Assembly (NCBI GenBank): GCA_963678675.1
Contig: OY783200.1
Coordinates: 16,050,603 to 16,114,602 of the forward strand
Reading direction: 5' to 3'
Source of the DNA: Xiphydria camelus
Taxonomy: Eukaryota; Arthropoda; Insecta; Hymenoptera; Xiphydriidae
DNA length: 64,000 bases
Below, in pieces: positions 42,709-53,245 of the stretch. The translations under genes and the position numbers were made by a program. The first letter of the stretch is position 1, and the number at the start of each line of letters is the position of its first letter. Below the pieces are notes generated by a model. The model was not told the DNA's origin and did not search any database. It worked only from the letters and a program-made list of their open reading frames with translations.

Positions 42709-45104
42709 TTAACCCTCCGTTACTCGCGCGGCGTCTAGTAGACGCCAGTCATACTATTACTGTGCGTAACTTCCGTGTTTGAACTGGTGGGGGTGCTGGC
42801 GGCCATGTACCTTTCACAGGCACTCAGTTGATCCTCTAGAGCGCATTTGAGCAGTTTAAGTTGGAACGCTGAGTAGTTAGGAGCGAATTTCTACGCCTGG
42901 AGTCTGTCAGACGCCGCGCGGATACTTTCGCTACAATATTATACACCAGTTTTTTCGCAAAATGGTAAGTTATACTATAAATGTATTTAGTGTTTTAGTG
43001 TAATTCAAAATATTTTTATATTCGAAAAAAGATCTTGACCCCTGTGTTGAAAAAAATGTTGAAATTCTGCGAGAATTAGAAGAGCTAGAGGACGATGCAT
43101 TTTCGAAAGCAGAGGACAGCAGTGAAGGCGAAGAAGACAACGTGGATTACCAGTTGGAGGGGACAGATACAGAGCAAGAAATATCGAGTGAAGATGATGA
43201 AGACAGTGAGGAACCAAGTGTAAAGACTATATTGGGAAAAGACGGTACAACCAGATGGAAACTACAAATGCCTGTCCAGAATGTAAGGACCCGTTCGCAT
43301 AATATTGTCAGCCATTTGCCCGGTGTGAAAGGAGCGGCAAGGAATGCAAAATCTGCTTTGGCTTGTTGGAGTGCGTTTTTTGATGACGAGATGTTGAATA
43401 TTATTGTCAATAACACTAATAAGTATATCACCAGTAAAAAGGATTCCTACAGCAGAGACAGAGACTGTAATATGACAGATTTATATGAAATTAAAGCATT
43501 TATTGGCTTATTGTATATGGCAGGATTTCACAGGAATAGCCGACTAAATACAGCTGATCTTTGGGCTACCGATAACTCTGGCATTGAACTTTTCCGAATA
43601 ACAATGTCACGAAATAGATTTCATTTCCGTATGCAAAATGTACGCTTTGATGACAAAAATACACGGAATGTACGGAATGCCTGTGATAAGCTGGCACCTA
43701 TACGAGATATTTTTGAAATGTTTGTTGCCTACTGTCAAAAAAATTATTCTGTTTGTGAATATATCACAGTTGACGAAATGTTATCAGCGTCCAGGGGCAA
43801 ATGTTCATTTCGTCAGTACATTCCCAGCAAGCCGTCGAAATACGGAATCAAGATCCTTGCCCTTGTAGATGCTAAAATGTTCTACACTGTCAATTTAGAA
43901 ATATATGTAGGAGTCCAACCTGAGGGTCCTTATAAAGTTGATAATGGTGCTATTTCTGTAGTAAAAAGACTATGTGAACCATTGAGGGGCAGTGGAAGAA
44001 ATATTACAGGCGACAACTGGTTTACCAGCTATGAGCTCGTCACCGATCTCCTAAAAAATTACCGGCTAACCTACGTCGGGACTGTAAGAAAAAACAAACG
44101 CCAACTTCCACCTAGCCTGGTATCAGGGTGTAATCGAGACGTTTTTTCATCAAAATTTGCATTTCAAGAGAATTTAACTTTTGTTTCCTACATTCCGAAA
44201 AAAGGAAAAAATATGCTTCTCTTTTCTAGCATGCACCACGATTCAGCCATAGATTCTAGAACGGGTGAAAAGAAAAAACCCGAGATCGTTACGTTTTACA
44301 ATGAAACGAAATCTAGTGTCGACGTTGTAGATAAGCTTTGTGCTACATATTCGGTCTCCAGAAACACTAACCGTTGGCCTATGGCAATTTTTTATTCAAT
44401 GCTCAATGTAGGAGCCATCAATGCATATGTAATTTATAAAGGCAATAACAATCCTGTACTGGCAAGTAGAAGGCATTTTATAAAAACACTAGCTCTGGAA
44501 CTGACAAAAGATCATATTATAAATAGATCAAAAGTAGCATATCTACCAAAGGAGCTAAAGAAAAGAACTGCTGAAATAGCCACTGCGACGGACGCCGATG
44601 CCGATGGAGGAGAAGGAACAAGCAAAAGGTCCAAAATAGAGCCTTCTAATACCAGAAAAAGGTGTTACATTTGTGGCCGGAAGAAAAATCGTATAACGAA
44701 CTATACTTCTGTAAAGTGTGAAAATTACATTTGTCTGGAGCATGCAAATTACAGCTATGATTTCTGCAATTTAAAAAATGACTAGCCTTTTGTTTTGAAA
44801 ATGTTTGAAATTATTTCATTTGTATGACTGAGTATGTATATGTATACCTGTTTAATGGTCAAATAAGTTTGTAAGTAATAAAATATCTTTTTTATGTTTA
44901 GATGTTATTTTATACTTTTTCTTGTTTTTTTTCCTGTGTTTCATATCAAATAGATATTTAGAATTATTTTGGACTTTCATTACAAACTTTTTAAGCGATA
45001 ACAGCAATAACAGAAGAACCAATATCACATCAGTCGCCTGGCGTCTCTCAGACGCCGCGCGAGTAATGGTGTATGTAACTTTAACGCGGGTAACGGAAGG
45101 TTAA
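42709..45104 (+). mobile_element. piggyBac element 2, near-intact
   Basis: TTAA at 42709-42712 and 45101-45104. TIR CCCTCCGTTACTCGCG against the inverse of CGCGGGTAACGGAAGG. The subterminal hairpin motif GGCGTCTAGTAGACGCC lies at 42729, and related GGCGTCTCTCAGACGCC at 45041 with GTCTGTCAGACGCC at 42901. Total 2396 bp, with one long uninterrupted transposase. Confidence 0.95.
43004..44785 (+). CDS. piggyBac transposase 2
   Basis: TTAA-specific transposase with an uninterrupted frame. The GTG at 43142 is not a plausible eukaryotic start: the frame is open back to 43004 (stop TAA at 43001), and the extra part is acidic and coding-like (EILRELEELEDD). No in-frame ATG exists until 43265, so the true start is unclear: an ATG at 42962 is followed directly by the donor GTAAGT, hinting at a tiny first exon, but I found no acceptor in phase. 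Catalytic Asp codons at 43772 (TVDEMLSASRGKC), 44012 (ITGDNWFTS) and 44321/44330 (SSVDVVDKL) give the expected spacing (80 and 103 codons). The C-terminal Cys-rich domain CYICGRKK...KCENYICLEH...FC is complete. Length near the usual ~590 residues. AATAAA at 44877. No internal stop, suggesting recent activity. Confidence 0.93.
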   Translation, partial: FKIFLYSKKDLDPCVEKNVEILRELEELEDDAFSKAEDSSEGEEDNVDYQLEGTDTEQEISSEDDEDSEEPSVKTILGKDGTTRWKLQMPVQNVRTRSHNIVSHLPGVKGAARNAKSALACWSAFFDDEMLNIIVNNTNKYITSKKDSYSRDRDCNMTDLYEIKAFIGLLYMAGFHRNSRLNTADLWATDNSGIELFRITMSRNRFHFRMQNVRFDDKNTRNVRNACDKLAPIRDIFEMFVAYCQKNYSVCEYITVDEMLSASRGKCSFRQYIPSKPSKYGIKILALVDAKMFYTVNLEIYVGVQPEGPYKVDNGAISVVKRLCEPLRGSGRNITGDNWFTSYELVTDLLKNYRLTYVGTVRKNKRQLPPSLVSGCNRDVFSSKFAFQENLTFVSYIPKKGKNMLLFSSMHHDSAIDSRTGEKKKPEIVTFYNETKSSVDVVDKLCATYSVSRNTNRWPMAIFYSMLNVGAINAYVIYKGNNNPVLASRRHFIKTLALELTKDHIINRSKVAYLPKELKKRTAEIATATDADADGGEGTSKRSKIEPSNTRKRCYICGRKKNRITNYTSVKCENYICLEHANYSYDFCNLKND

Positions 45105-45184
45105 ACTACCATCTGTGTTGATTTGAACAAGTTTGGAAGCAGTAGCTTATTACTCAAAATCGACCCTAAATGTGCGAAATCGAC

Positions 45185-46195
45185 CACTGTGCGCCGTGAC
45201 GTCACAAGTCGGTAACGGTTCGCCTGCACGCCTTCTAGTACAGTAGACGGGCCGAGAAAATCAACTTTGTGGTCCACTTTTCTTTACAAGTGTCCGAGTT
45301 TTTGTTTCTGTGATGATTGCAATATTTCATTAACTTTAAAACAAAACATTTTCTTCATCGAAAAATATCAATTTTTAGTGAAGTTAGAGGCATCTGTGTA
45401 GAGCGCGCAGGCGCTACGGCGCGTATTTATGTACAAAATGCGACATCTCGAGAACTATTCATCGTAACAAAATGAAATAAAACCCAATCGTTTCATCTTG
45501 AAATTCTCTAAATTTTTTCCGCAGTATGTCTCGATAACGTCTCAATAGTTTTCGAGATATTTAACCCTAGATAGCCAACCTTCCTTTATATACTAAGGGC
45601 CGATATTACAATGTCAGGTTAAACCGAAGGTTACAGGTTACCGCTGGTTTTGGTATATTTCGTGTCACACGAACATATACCAAAAACAGCGGTAACCTGT
45701 AACCTTCGGTTTAAACTGACATTGTAATATCGGCCCTTAATAAGCTAACCATTTGTCGATGAGACAAAAGAGTATTTGCCAACAAAAAAATATTTAAACT
45801 TCAATGTTTGTCACATCGACGAATGGTTAGCTTATTAAGTATATAAAGGAAAGGAAACATACTGCGGAAAAAATTTAGAGAATTTCAAGATGAAACGATT
45901 GGTTTTTATCTCATTTTGTTACGATGAATAGTTCTCGAGATATCGCATTTTGTACATAAATACGCGCAGTAGCGCCCGCGCGTTCTTATAAACAGATGCC
46001 TCTAAATTCACTAAAAATCGATATTTTTCGTTGATTTTTGTTTTGTTTTAAAGACAATGAAATATTGCAATCATCAGAAACAAAAACTCGGACACTTGTA
46101 AAGAAAAGTGGAAGACAAAGTTCATTTTCTCGGCCAGTCTACTGTACTAGAAGGCGCGCAGGCGAACCGTTACCGATTCATGACGTCACGTACCA
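45185..46195. mobile_element. Long palindrome, ~380 bp arms, with two nested hairpins
   Basis: Arms 45185-45595 and 45840-46195 (GGTAACGGTTCGCCTGC, ACTTGTAAAGAAAAGTGGA, TCGAGATATCGCATTTTGTA as inverse pairs). Between them are 45594-45740 and 45740-45840, each a smaller hairpin. Confidence 0.85.
45594..45740. mobile_element. Hairpin MITE, TAAGGGCC ends
   Basis: TAAGGGCCGATATTACAATG at 45594 and inverse ending at 45740, arms about 60 bp around GGTATATTTCGTGTCACACG. Same terminal octamer as 47633-47848. Confidence 0.88.
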
Positions 46196-46302
46196 GTGCC
46201 GCCCTTAACGCGGCATTTCACTGGGGAGGCGTGGCCATGTTACCTTTAAAGTAATGTTTTTGGGGTAGAATTTGTTTTTATCAAGTTTTTACTATTGGTA
46301 CT

Positions 46303-46758
46303 GTGTTCAATAATCTCGGTCGAGATTATCGAATTAATAAAATAAAACCGTCCGACCGTCCGACCGACCCTCCGACCGAGAGTATCTATACAGGAATTGG
46401 AACGCCTTTGCGTTCAATAGTCAATAGTCAATATTCAATACGAGATTTCGGCATTTCGTGCTTTCGCCACTGGTCTGCTGGCGTCGCCACCGTCCGGCCT
46501 TCATACTCACGTACACTTCCCTTTGTGGCGACGACCCGTGACCAGTCGGTATTTGTACAAAGCCCAGCCGACGGTAAATTTCAAGGTCCCTGTAACTGTG
46601 CGGTTCTGCTCTGGTCAGGGCATCATGTACGTGTGTACGAAGGCTCGCACACTGGAACGCGCTGTCCGTACAAGGCTTTAAAGAACGCTCCGTACTGCTT
46701 CGTACACCAATACAGTGAGCGTGTAGTAGGAATGTTCATTCATCTCGGCGTAAAGTGA
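46303..46758 (+). other. 151-codon open frame, doubtful
   Basis: Starts at the ATG at 46303; the first third is generated by CCGACCGTCCGACC-type repeats and the end runs into dispersed repeat family A. The middle contains RCPYKALKNAPYCFVHQY, which vaguely resembles a Cys/His finger, but spacing is not diagnostic. I do not consider it a demonstrated gene. Confidence 0.15.
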
Positions 46759-46930
46759 GCAGCGAGAACCCGTGTATCTTTATGTCTGCCCCCTCCACCC
46801 CTCAATTTTTACATCGAATTTTCTCAATAAATATATGTATGGTTATAACCAAAATTATGCTTAGTTACACCATATAAATTGATTATTCTCTAATGATAGA
46901 TTGATAAAGACCAGAATAAATTTTTCATTT
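46735..46930 (-). repeat. Dispersed repeat family A, copy 4 (partial)
   Basis: TGTCTGCCCCCTCCACCCCT, TCGAATTTTCTCAATAAATA and TAAAGACCAGAATAAAT in inverse order relative to copy 3; truncated. Confidence 0.8.
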
Positions 46931-47432
46931 ATACCGGGAGAGATCGAGTCGGTAGTTAGAGTTGGCTTACAGCCCGTAAACACTGTGCAGTTTATTCACT
47001 GTTTCGATAATTTTAACAAATCGGTGCAAATCGAATGCTATGTTATGAACATAATATCCGGTTTCCACCGATTCATTAAAATTAATGAAACGGTGAATAA
47101 AAAGCATAGTTTGTTTATTTACGATTTTTATGACTTCTTTCACGAACGAATTGTTCTGGGGAAAATGTAAATATTATCGAAACATTAATTATAAAATCAT
47201 TACATGTGTTCGTGATTTTATTTATCATTCATAATTTTTAAATCAGTCATCTAGGCTGAAAACATTTTTACCGATTTTCCGTTTATCATTGAGTGCGTTC
47301 TAGTTGCGAAATTCGATGTTCAATTGTTTCAAACTGTTAACACGCGATACGTCGGCTGACAACAATGAATGTATAGTGACGCGCTACGCCGCTCTTTTCT
47401 CCGCGTTGTCGGAAACTACGCGATAAAGCGAT
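46931..47432. other. Intergenic stretch with one repeat fragment
   Basis: 47140-47210 is the inverse of 7885-7960. Nothing else recognised; open frames unsupported. Confidence 0.45.
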
Positions 47433-47595
47433 CTGGGGCCCCTTTCTCTAACTCACTCGCAAAGTTGCGTATACGCATCTTAGCCAATAGACCAATCAGG
47501 ATCAAGTATTCCGTTGTGGTGGGGGTCCTGATTGGTCTACTCTCTAAGAAACGTATACGTTTCTCTTGCGAGTGAGTTAGAGAAAGGGGCCCCAG
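47433..47595. mobile_element. Palindromic MITE, 163 bp
   Basis: CTGGGGCCCCTTTCTCTAAC at 47433 and inverse ending at 47595; inner GACCAATCAGGA and TCCTGATTGGTC. Confidence 0.88.
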
Positions 47596-47632
47596 GGGTC
47601 ACCTTACCTGAGAACCCTGCCTACGTCACAAC

Positions 47633-47848
47633 TAAGGGCCTTTGCACACGATATTTTTTAAACTAGCTGACGACGCGCGTTATACGCGATTAGGACGCTC
47701 AGCAAACGCAAGGCAATCGGCAAGTTGTGACTTTTACACACGATCCTTGCTAATACAACCTGCAATACGCGCTGATGACGCGCAGCGAACGCGCTCATCA
47801 AAAAGGCGCGTCGTCAGCTAGTTAAAACGTCGTGTGCAAAGGCCCTTA
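47633..47848. mobile_element. TIR element, 216 bp, TAAGGGCC ends
   Basis: TAAGGGCCTTTGCACACGA at 47633 and inverse ending at 47848; inner CTAGCTGACGACGCGC repeated as inverse. Confidence 0.88.
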
Positions 47849-48183
47849 CGGTTGCCAGCTTTATCGCAGCATTCCGTACCCCAAGGTACATATGTCGGTA
47901 CCTCGTCGAAACTTTGTCTCACGGTGTACGGAATTTCGCTCCAAAGGCAGTCGGTCTTGAGCTTCAGATGCGTACAGTTGCGTATTTTTTTTTCTATCCA
48001 CTAAAGTAAGTAGATATCAAACCTTACAATAAATGTATAATATTAGTAAGCTTCATATCACGCTTCATTTCAATACACAACCGAACTCGGCAATAATAAT
48101 AACTGAACACATTCTATCATTTAAAAAAATGTTTCATATTTATCTGTCAAAAGAGCACGAAAGAAAATTAACGAAAAAAGAAA

Positions 48184-48715
48184 TGAACCCCCACCCTCTT
48201 CAAAACATCGATGATGTATGATAGCACGAATTAATAAAATAGCTCCCTTTCCAAAGTAATCATGTAACAACTTACGAATCACAAAAGATAATAAAAAAAT
48301 TATGATAAAAAAGTAATGAAATCATTACCGCCAAATTAATGAAAGCAAGTGTGTTGTCAAGGTATGTTGCGTTAATGAGAGAAATAGTACATAATTCCAT
48401 ACAATGGTAAACTTTGCTACAGAGACTAAAAATAATATAGAGGAAAAAGAACCAAGTTCCACTGAAACTGAGAATATATTCACAGTTAACCATTGTATGG
48501 AATTATGTACTATTTCTCTCATTAACGCAACATACCTTGACAACACACTTGTTTTCATTAATTTGGCGGTAATGATTTCATTACTTTTTTATCATAATTT
48601 TTTCATTATCTTTGGTGATTCGTAAGTTGTTACATGATTACTTTGGAAAGGGAGCTATTTTATTAATTCGTGCTATCATACATCGTCGATGTTTTGAAGG
48701 GGGTGGGTTTGAATA
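48184..48715. mobile_element. Long hairpin, ~225 bp arms, very high arm identity
   Basis: CCCCACCCTCTTCAAAACAT at 48189 and inverse near 48710; arms meet at a ~75-nt loop (about 48415-48490). Mirror-image short frames encode the same peptide in each arm and are not genes. Confidence 0.88.
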
Positions 48716-48769
48716 ACTTTAACTGTTATGTTTGCTGTGTTTCATGCATAATAACATTTTATGCAAGTT

Positions 48770-48905
48770 CTCTATGGCAAATGAATCACATATGTCTCAT
48801 GGACGTACAGCGACGTTTCTGCATGAATCATATGTGACTCATGGTACAGTCAACGTGTTAATATGACAGATCGAATTATTAAAAATGTAATCCTATAAAT
48901 ATGGG
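48770..48905 (+). repeat. Fragment of family B
   Basis: GTCTCATGGACGTACAGCGA and CATATGTGACTCATGG are repeated at 52230-52300; AATATGGGCCTTTTAA at 48895 is inverse of 52118-52135. Confidence 0.75.
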
Positions 48906-48954
48906 CCTTTTAAGTATCTAAAAATGTCTGATGCATTAATATGTTTATGGTAGT

Positions 48955-49010
48955 GTATTGCAGTAGTATTCGGTCTCACACGTGAATAACTCGGGTTCGA
49001 TTCTCACTGA
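48955..49010 (+). other. Possible Pol III B-box (tRNA/SINE-like)
   Basis: CTCGGGTTCGATTCTCAC at 48989 matches the B-box GGTTCGANTC. A convincing A-box is not visible upstream, and no tRNA cloverleaf can be drawn. Confidence 0.25.
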
Positions 49011-49029
49011 CAGCCGAAACTTTTTCAAA

Positions 49030-49234
49030 ACATTTTACAGCAAATATCTGGTAAATTTTAAATTTCAATTCTTTTTTTAAATTCCATGTCACTTTTTGAT
49101 TCACCTCACTATAACAATTTTCTAAATTTAAATAGGCAGACAAAATTAAATTGAAGAGTTTCAATTTCTAGACATTATTATTATCGTTTGGAAATAATTA
49201 AAATTTAAAATTTACCAGATATTTGCTGTAAAAG
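49030..49234. repeat. Small TIR element
   Basis: TTTTACAGCAAATATCTGGT at 49031 and the inverse ACCAGATATTTGCTGTAAAA ending at 49234, arms 33 bp. Confidence 0.85.
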
Positions 49235-49249
49235 GACCCCGCACAAACC

Positions 49250-50050
49250 TTATGGGAACTGGTTTCCGGTGGATTTGGCTAGGCTTTACATATGTTGTAG
49301 ATTTTGAAGTTTTTATCAAAAGTTATCACTGCCGCAACAACGAAAAATGAACAGTTTTTGAGTTTTGAGACCTCAAAGTTCATACTTTTTGCTTTCCGTC
49401 ATACGATCTATTTTGGATCGAAATAATCATGTAAAATCAAGTTTTCTGTGCATTTTGCTAAAAATCACGTATTTTGTAGTTGGTGAGCTAACGATTCAGG
49501 TCAGACAAAGAATAAGCAGTTGAAGGGGGGGGGGGGCGAAAATAATCTAAGCCGTATCCGACCACGTGGCGAAGCACATTATACGAGGTCCCTCGAAAAT
49601 CATAAAATATAGTTTTTTATTACATAATTGATGCAATATCGCCTTATCTTGTATTTTTATTGATTTTCAAGGACTTCAAATGATAACGGCTTCAAATAAT
49701 TACGCTTAGAGGCTATAGCCGCTGCATGTGTACGCTATCAAATTTGCTGACATTCAGTGCCGTTTAGTGCCGAAACTGGCCATTATTGGGTCTCGGACCC
49801 ATGAGAACTTTTATTCAGCACACCATAAACTATAACATATTTCATTTTCAGACAATTTGATAGATTGCCGATTTCCATTTACTCTGTGCGTGGTCCTTTA
49901 TATTTTTCTGTTAAAACTAAGATATGACGAGCCCTGTAGTATTGTACGTCTAGGTATTCTTTGTCCACGTTATTGTCTCCGCCTACCGGCAAATTTGGTG
50001 CCATATGCCATTTCCGCTCTGTTGTTACAGACGTTCGGTTTGAAGCGGTT
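49250..50050. other. Intergenic stretch, nothing recognised
   Basis: Contains a short G-run at about 49525 only. Open frames on both strands lack motifs. Confidence 0.4.
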
Positions 50051-50054
50051 TCAA

Positions 50055-51479
50055 TTTGATTGATTGATTGATTGATAAGTGTGATATTGTTCAATATTAA
50101 ATAGTGTGGCAGCTTAGCTGCCGTACAAGCATAAATTATTAGAGTAAATAGTATTTTAATATCAAGTAAATCATATGAATTGTATAGCGTGTAAAATTTA
50201 GAGATTAACATAAGTAAGCTAACAGCGCATGCGCTCTAACGTAAAGGGTATCAAGCGCATTAAGAGTAGCAGAATCAGCTATAGGTATTCAGCATTGCAG
50301 CATTACAAAAAAGGAGATTTGGACAGGAAAATAATTGAAGAAGAATAAGGATAGAGTGCAAGCGTGGCTCAACGGATTATGGAAGGAGTTTCAATAGTGA
50401 CCTGCCACTCTTTAGTTTAATTACTAGATTTAGCCAAGTAGTTTCATGGTTGGGATAATAAATAGTTGAGTAGAGACAAGTCAAGATGTAATACTGAGTG
50501 CGGAGGTCTCCTCCTCCAGCAGGTGGGACTTAAGGTGATGTTTAAAAATAGATTTTGATGGCGAAGACTTGACTGCCTCAGGGAGGTCGTTCCAAAAAGA
50601 CGGAGCCGAAACAGCGAACGAGTGTTTGTAAGTGTCTCTCCTGTAGCTTGGGACTACTAGTAGTTGAGATTCCTGACGTCGAAGCGTTCGTAGAGACACT
50701 TGGACTAGCAGCAATTCTCTGAGGAAAATTGGCGTACTTTCGTGGATAGCTGAGTAAGTTAGGCAAGATATGGCGTACTTCCTTGCGTTGGCGATCGAGA
50801 GCCAGCCCAGTTTAAGCCGATGATAAGTGATAGACGAGTCACATGGCAGATTGAAAATGTACCTTATTCCCTTATTGATTAGCCTCTGTAGTTTTAGATC
50901 ATTAGTAACTCCGGCGCCTAGCAAGACAGCGGAGCAGTAATCAACATGGGGCAATACAAGAGCTGCCACCAATTGCTTGCGTAATTTGACGTCAGTATAG
51001 TCGCGGAGCTGCTGAAGCTTGTAGATTACCCCGTTGACTTTAAATGTAATGCTCGCAACATGATCTTGGAGAGTTAGCTTTGAATCGAGAATGACGCCAA
51101 GATTTCGGACTGAGGAGACGAAGGGGATGCTGATATGGCTACCACCCAGAGTTGGAAGATCATTCATAAAGATATTGCTGATCAAGCGCTTATTCCCCAA
51201 TAATATTGCTTTAGTTTTTCTCAAGTTCAGTCTCATTCGGTTACGGAGTGCCCATCGTTCGATGGCCTCGATGTCAGTGTTAAGTTGTTGGATCCAATTT
51301 ACCAAATCGGCGGGTGAACAAGTAGCATAGATCTGCAAGTCGTCGGCGAATAAGTGTCGCTTAGCGAACGTGATGGTCTTACCCACATCGTTAATGAATA
51401 GAGAAAACAGTAAGGGCCCCAATACAGAGCCCTGAGGAACACCTGTATTTGCGGTGTGTTTGACGCAGCGCGCCCAGTT
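50055..51479 (-). mobile_element. 5'-truncated LINE (non-LTR retrotransposon)
   Basis: Minus-strand element: reverse-transcriptase C-terminal half, about 400 bp of 3' UTR, and a short-repeat tail (TGAT/ATCA units at 50057-50078) instead of poly-A. Possible target duplication AATTTGATT at about 50047 and 51485, nine bases with ambiguous edges. The 5' part is absent, as in ordinary target-primed truncation. Confidence 0.82.
50481..51479 (-). pseudogene. Reverse transcriptase C-terminal part of LINE
   Basis: Frame open from the truncation point at about 51479 to the stop at 50481. Includes TGVPQGSVLGPLLFSLFIND (RT block 4), FADDLQIY with the catalytic Asp pair (block 5), and the thumb region LGVILDSKLTLQDHV and DYCSAVL. 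The tail SFWNDLPEAVKSSPSKSIFK is the usual end of CR1/Jockey-group RTs. The conventional ATG is absent because the 5' end is lost. The fingers part of RT, the endonuclease and ORF1 are missing, so it cannot be active. Clade CR1/L2/Jockey-type is tentative; the short tandem tail favours a CR1/L2-like clade over Jockey. Confidence 0.88.
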
Positions 51480-52119
51480 ATGTAAATTTGATTTATTATT
51501 AAATTTGTTGTATTATGTAATATTGTCAACATTTTTTGTATTATGTTTGTCAATAATGCGGGAAAAATACTTGTAAGAGGCACAGTAACATTATTGTTAA
51601 GTGTCTAGAATATGAGCAGGGAGAACAAATGGAAGTTGAATAATTTAATTTTTTTTTGGTTTTTGAAAGTTTATATTTTAATCTATATTTCTTTGGTTTC
51701 TATTTCTTTCGAAAAATATATTTTTTTTGTTCAATAAAACAGTACAGGTTAAAGAAAGTTGAATATATGATTTTTGTTTTAAAAAGTTTATATTTGTTTA
51801 TATTATTTTCTTCAGTTTACATTTTTTTCAAAATGCTTATACATATATTCTTTTAGTTTAATAAAATAATTAAGCAATATTATTTTAGTTTAATAAAATA
51901 ATTAAGCAATATTTTTTTAGTTTAATAAAATAATTAAGCAATATACTTTTAGTTTAATAAAATAATTAAGCAATAAGCATGGTACCTTTGACTTATTTTG
52001 CTACATAGAACATATTTTCTTGGTTGTTTGTGAACTAGAAAAGTGAAGAATTAAATGCGGTGTAAATGCCGCGGCGCGCCCGCTCATGGGAATTCCAGTA
52101 GCGCGTCCGCCGGAGGGTT
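51480..52119. mobile_element. Remnant ending in a TTAA-type terminus
   Basis: Ends GCGCGTCCGCCGGAGGG then TTAA (52116-52119), resembling a piggyBac right end (CCCTCCGGCGGACGCGC inverted). The matching left end was not found. The target is the family B repeat (compare GGGCCTTTTAA at 48898), which fits TTAA insertion. Confidence 0.5.
51851..51976. repeat. Tandem repeat, 32-bp unit, four copies
   Basis: TTTTAGTTTAATAAAATAAT with the AGTTTAATAA core at 51855, 51887, 51919 and 51951; exact 32-bp steps. Confidence 0.93.
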
Positions 52120-53215
52120 AAAAGGCCCATATTTATAGGATTACATTTTTAACACGTCTCAATAAGGAATTTTTTCCATCCCACGACGTCCAAAAATAAA
52201 ATCACCATGCATACGGCAATGGCAAATGAATCACATATTATGTCTCATGGACGTACAGCGACGTTTCTGTATGAAGCATATGTGACTCATGGGACAATCA
52301 ACGTGTTAATAATTCGATCTGTCATATTAATAACAATTTTTGTACAATTTTATAAAATCATGTATTGGATTTACATTTTAGCAGGGCAAAAAAATCCATT
52401 TTAAGCTAGCATAAATAAAATCAATTCTGACATTTCAAATCACAAAAAAATTCATTAAAAAATTTCTATGGGAGGCCCCACATTTTAAGTGCTCTCAAAA
52501 TTACCGTAAAATATGTAGAAATGTAGGGTAAAAAATTGTGAAAATTAAAAATGTCGGTTTTGAGATAAAACACTGTTTTATTGGATTATGGAATTTTGGC
52601 AGGAATTGATTAAAGATAAATTCAACGTTGAGTGGGAATTTTAAATATTTTATTTGGAGGCCTTCGCAGCTGCACTGCCAGAGAGGAACTAAGCCTCACA
52701 AAGCAGACTCCTTGTCCCTTCTATTTCTTCTCGAGGGTTTGATATACTTACGTCACTTGTATATATTTTAAGTAAGATAGTGCACGTGTGGGTTCTTAGG
52801 GAGAGATAAACATATACATTCTCATCTCACCCTCTAAACTTATAACCACTGCTCTATAGCACATACAGAATCTTTGTCTTATTCAAAATAGTTAAATTAA
52901 ATTAACTTATTTTGTATATAAATTAATATCTTAGTTTCCACTTTCAATAAAAAACGCAATTTAAAACAATTTTTTAAAAATTTCGAAATCTTCACAAAAA
53001 AATACAAATTTTTCATATGGATCATTTTTTCATATTTAGTTAATTTAAGCCGTAAATAGCGATGAAAAGAAAAAAAATGAGATATAAAAATTAATAACAG
53101 CTGAACGACTTATGGAATCGTTCTGAAAATTTAGGCCAGTTTTTATATTGATTGGAGATACTTGAAAAAAAATCAACAACTAAATCGGAGACCCAAACGT
53201 TTCTACTACTAAACG
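52120..53215 (-). repeat. Dispersed repeat family B, copy 2
   Basis: Inverse of 30080-30760 with an extra ~370 bp segment (about 52560-52930) absent from copy 1. Contains ATGGGAGGCCCCAC and AACAGCTGAACGACTTATGG. Confidence 0.75.
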
Positions 53216-53245
53216 TTCACATGGATGCCCCATATTTTTACACTT

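Noticed and set aside
48272..48625. Frames of 73-77 codons encoding the same peptide on both strands
   Set aside because: Arms of a hairpin; identity reflects inverted duplication.
48955..49010. tRNA gene
   Set aside because: A B-box-like GGTTCGATTC is present, but no A-box and no cloverleaf with paired acceptor arms can be drawn.
49879..50211. 110-codon minus-strand frame
   Set aside because: Runs through the short-repeat tail of the LINE into flanking DNA; no motif.
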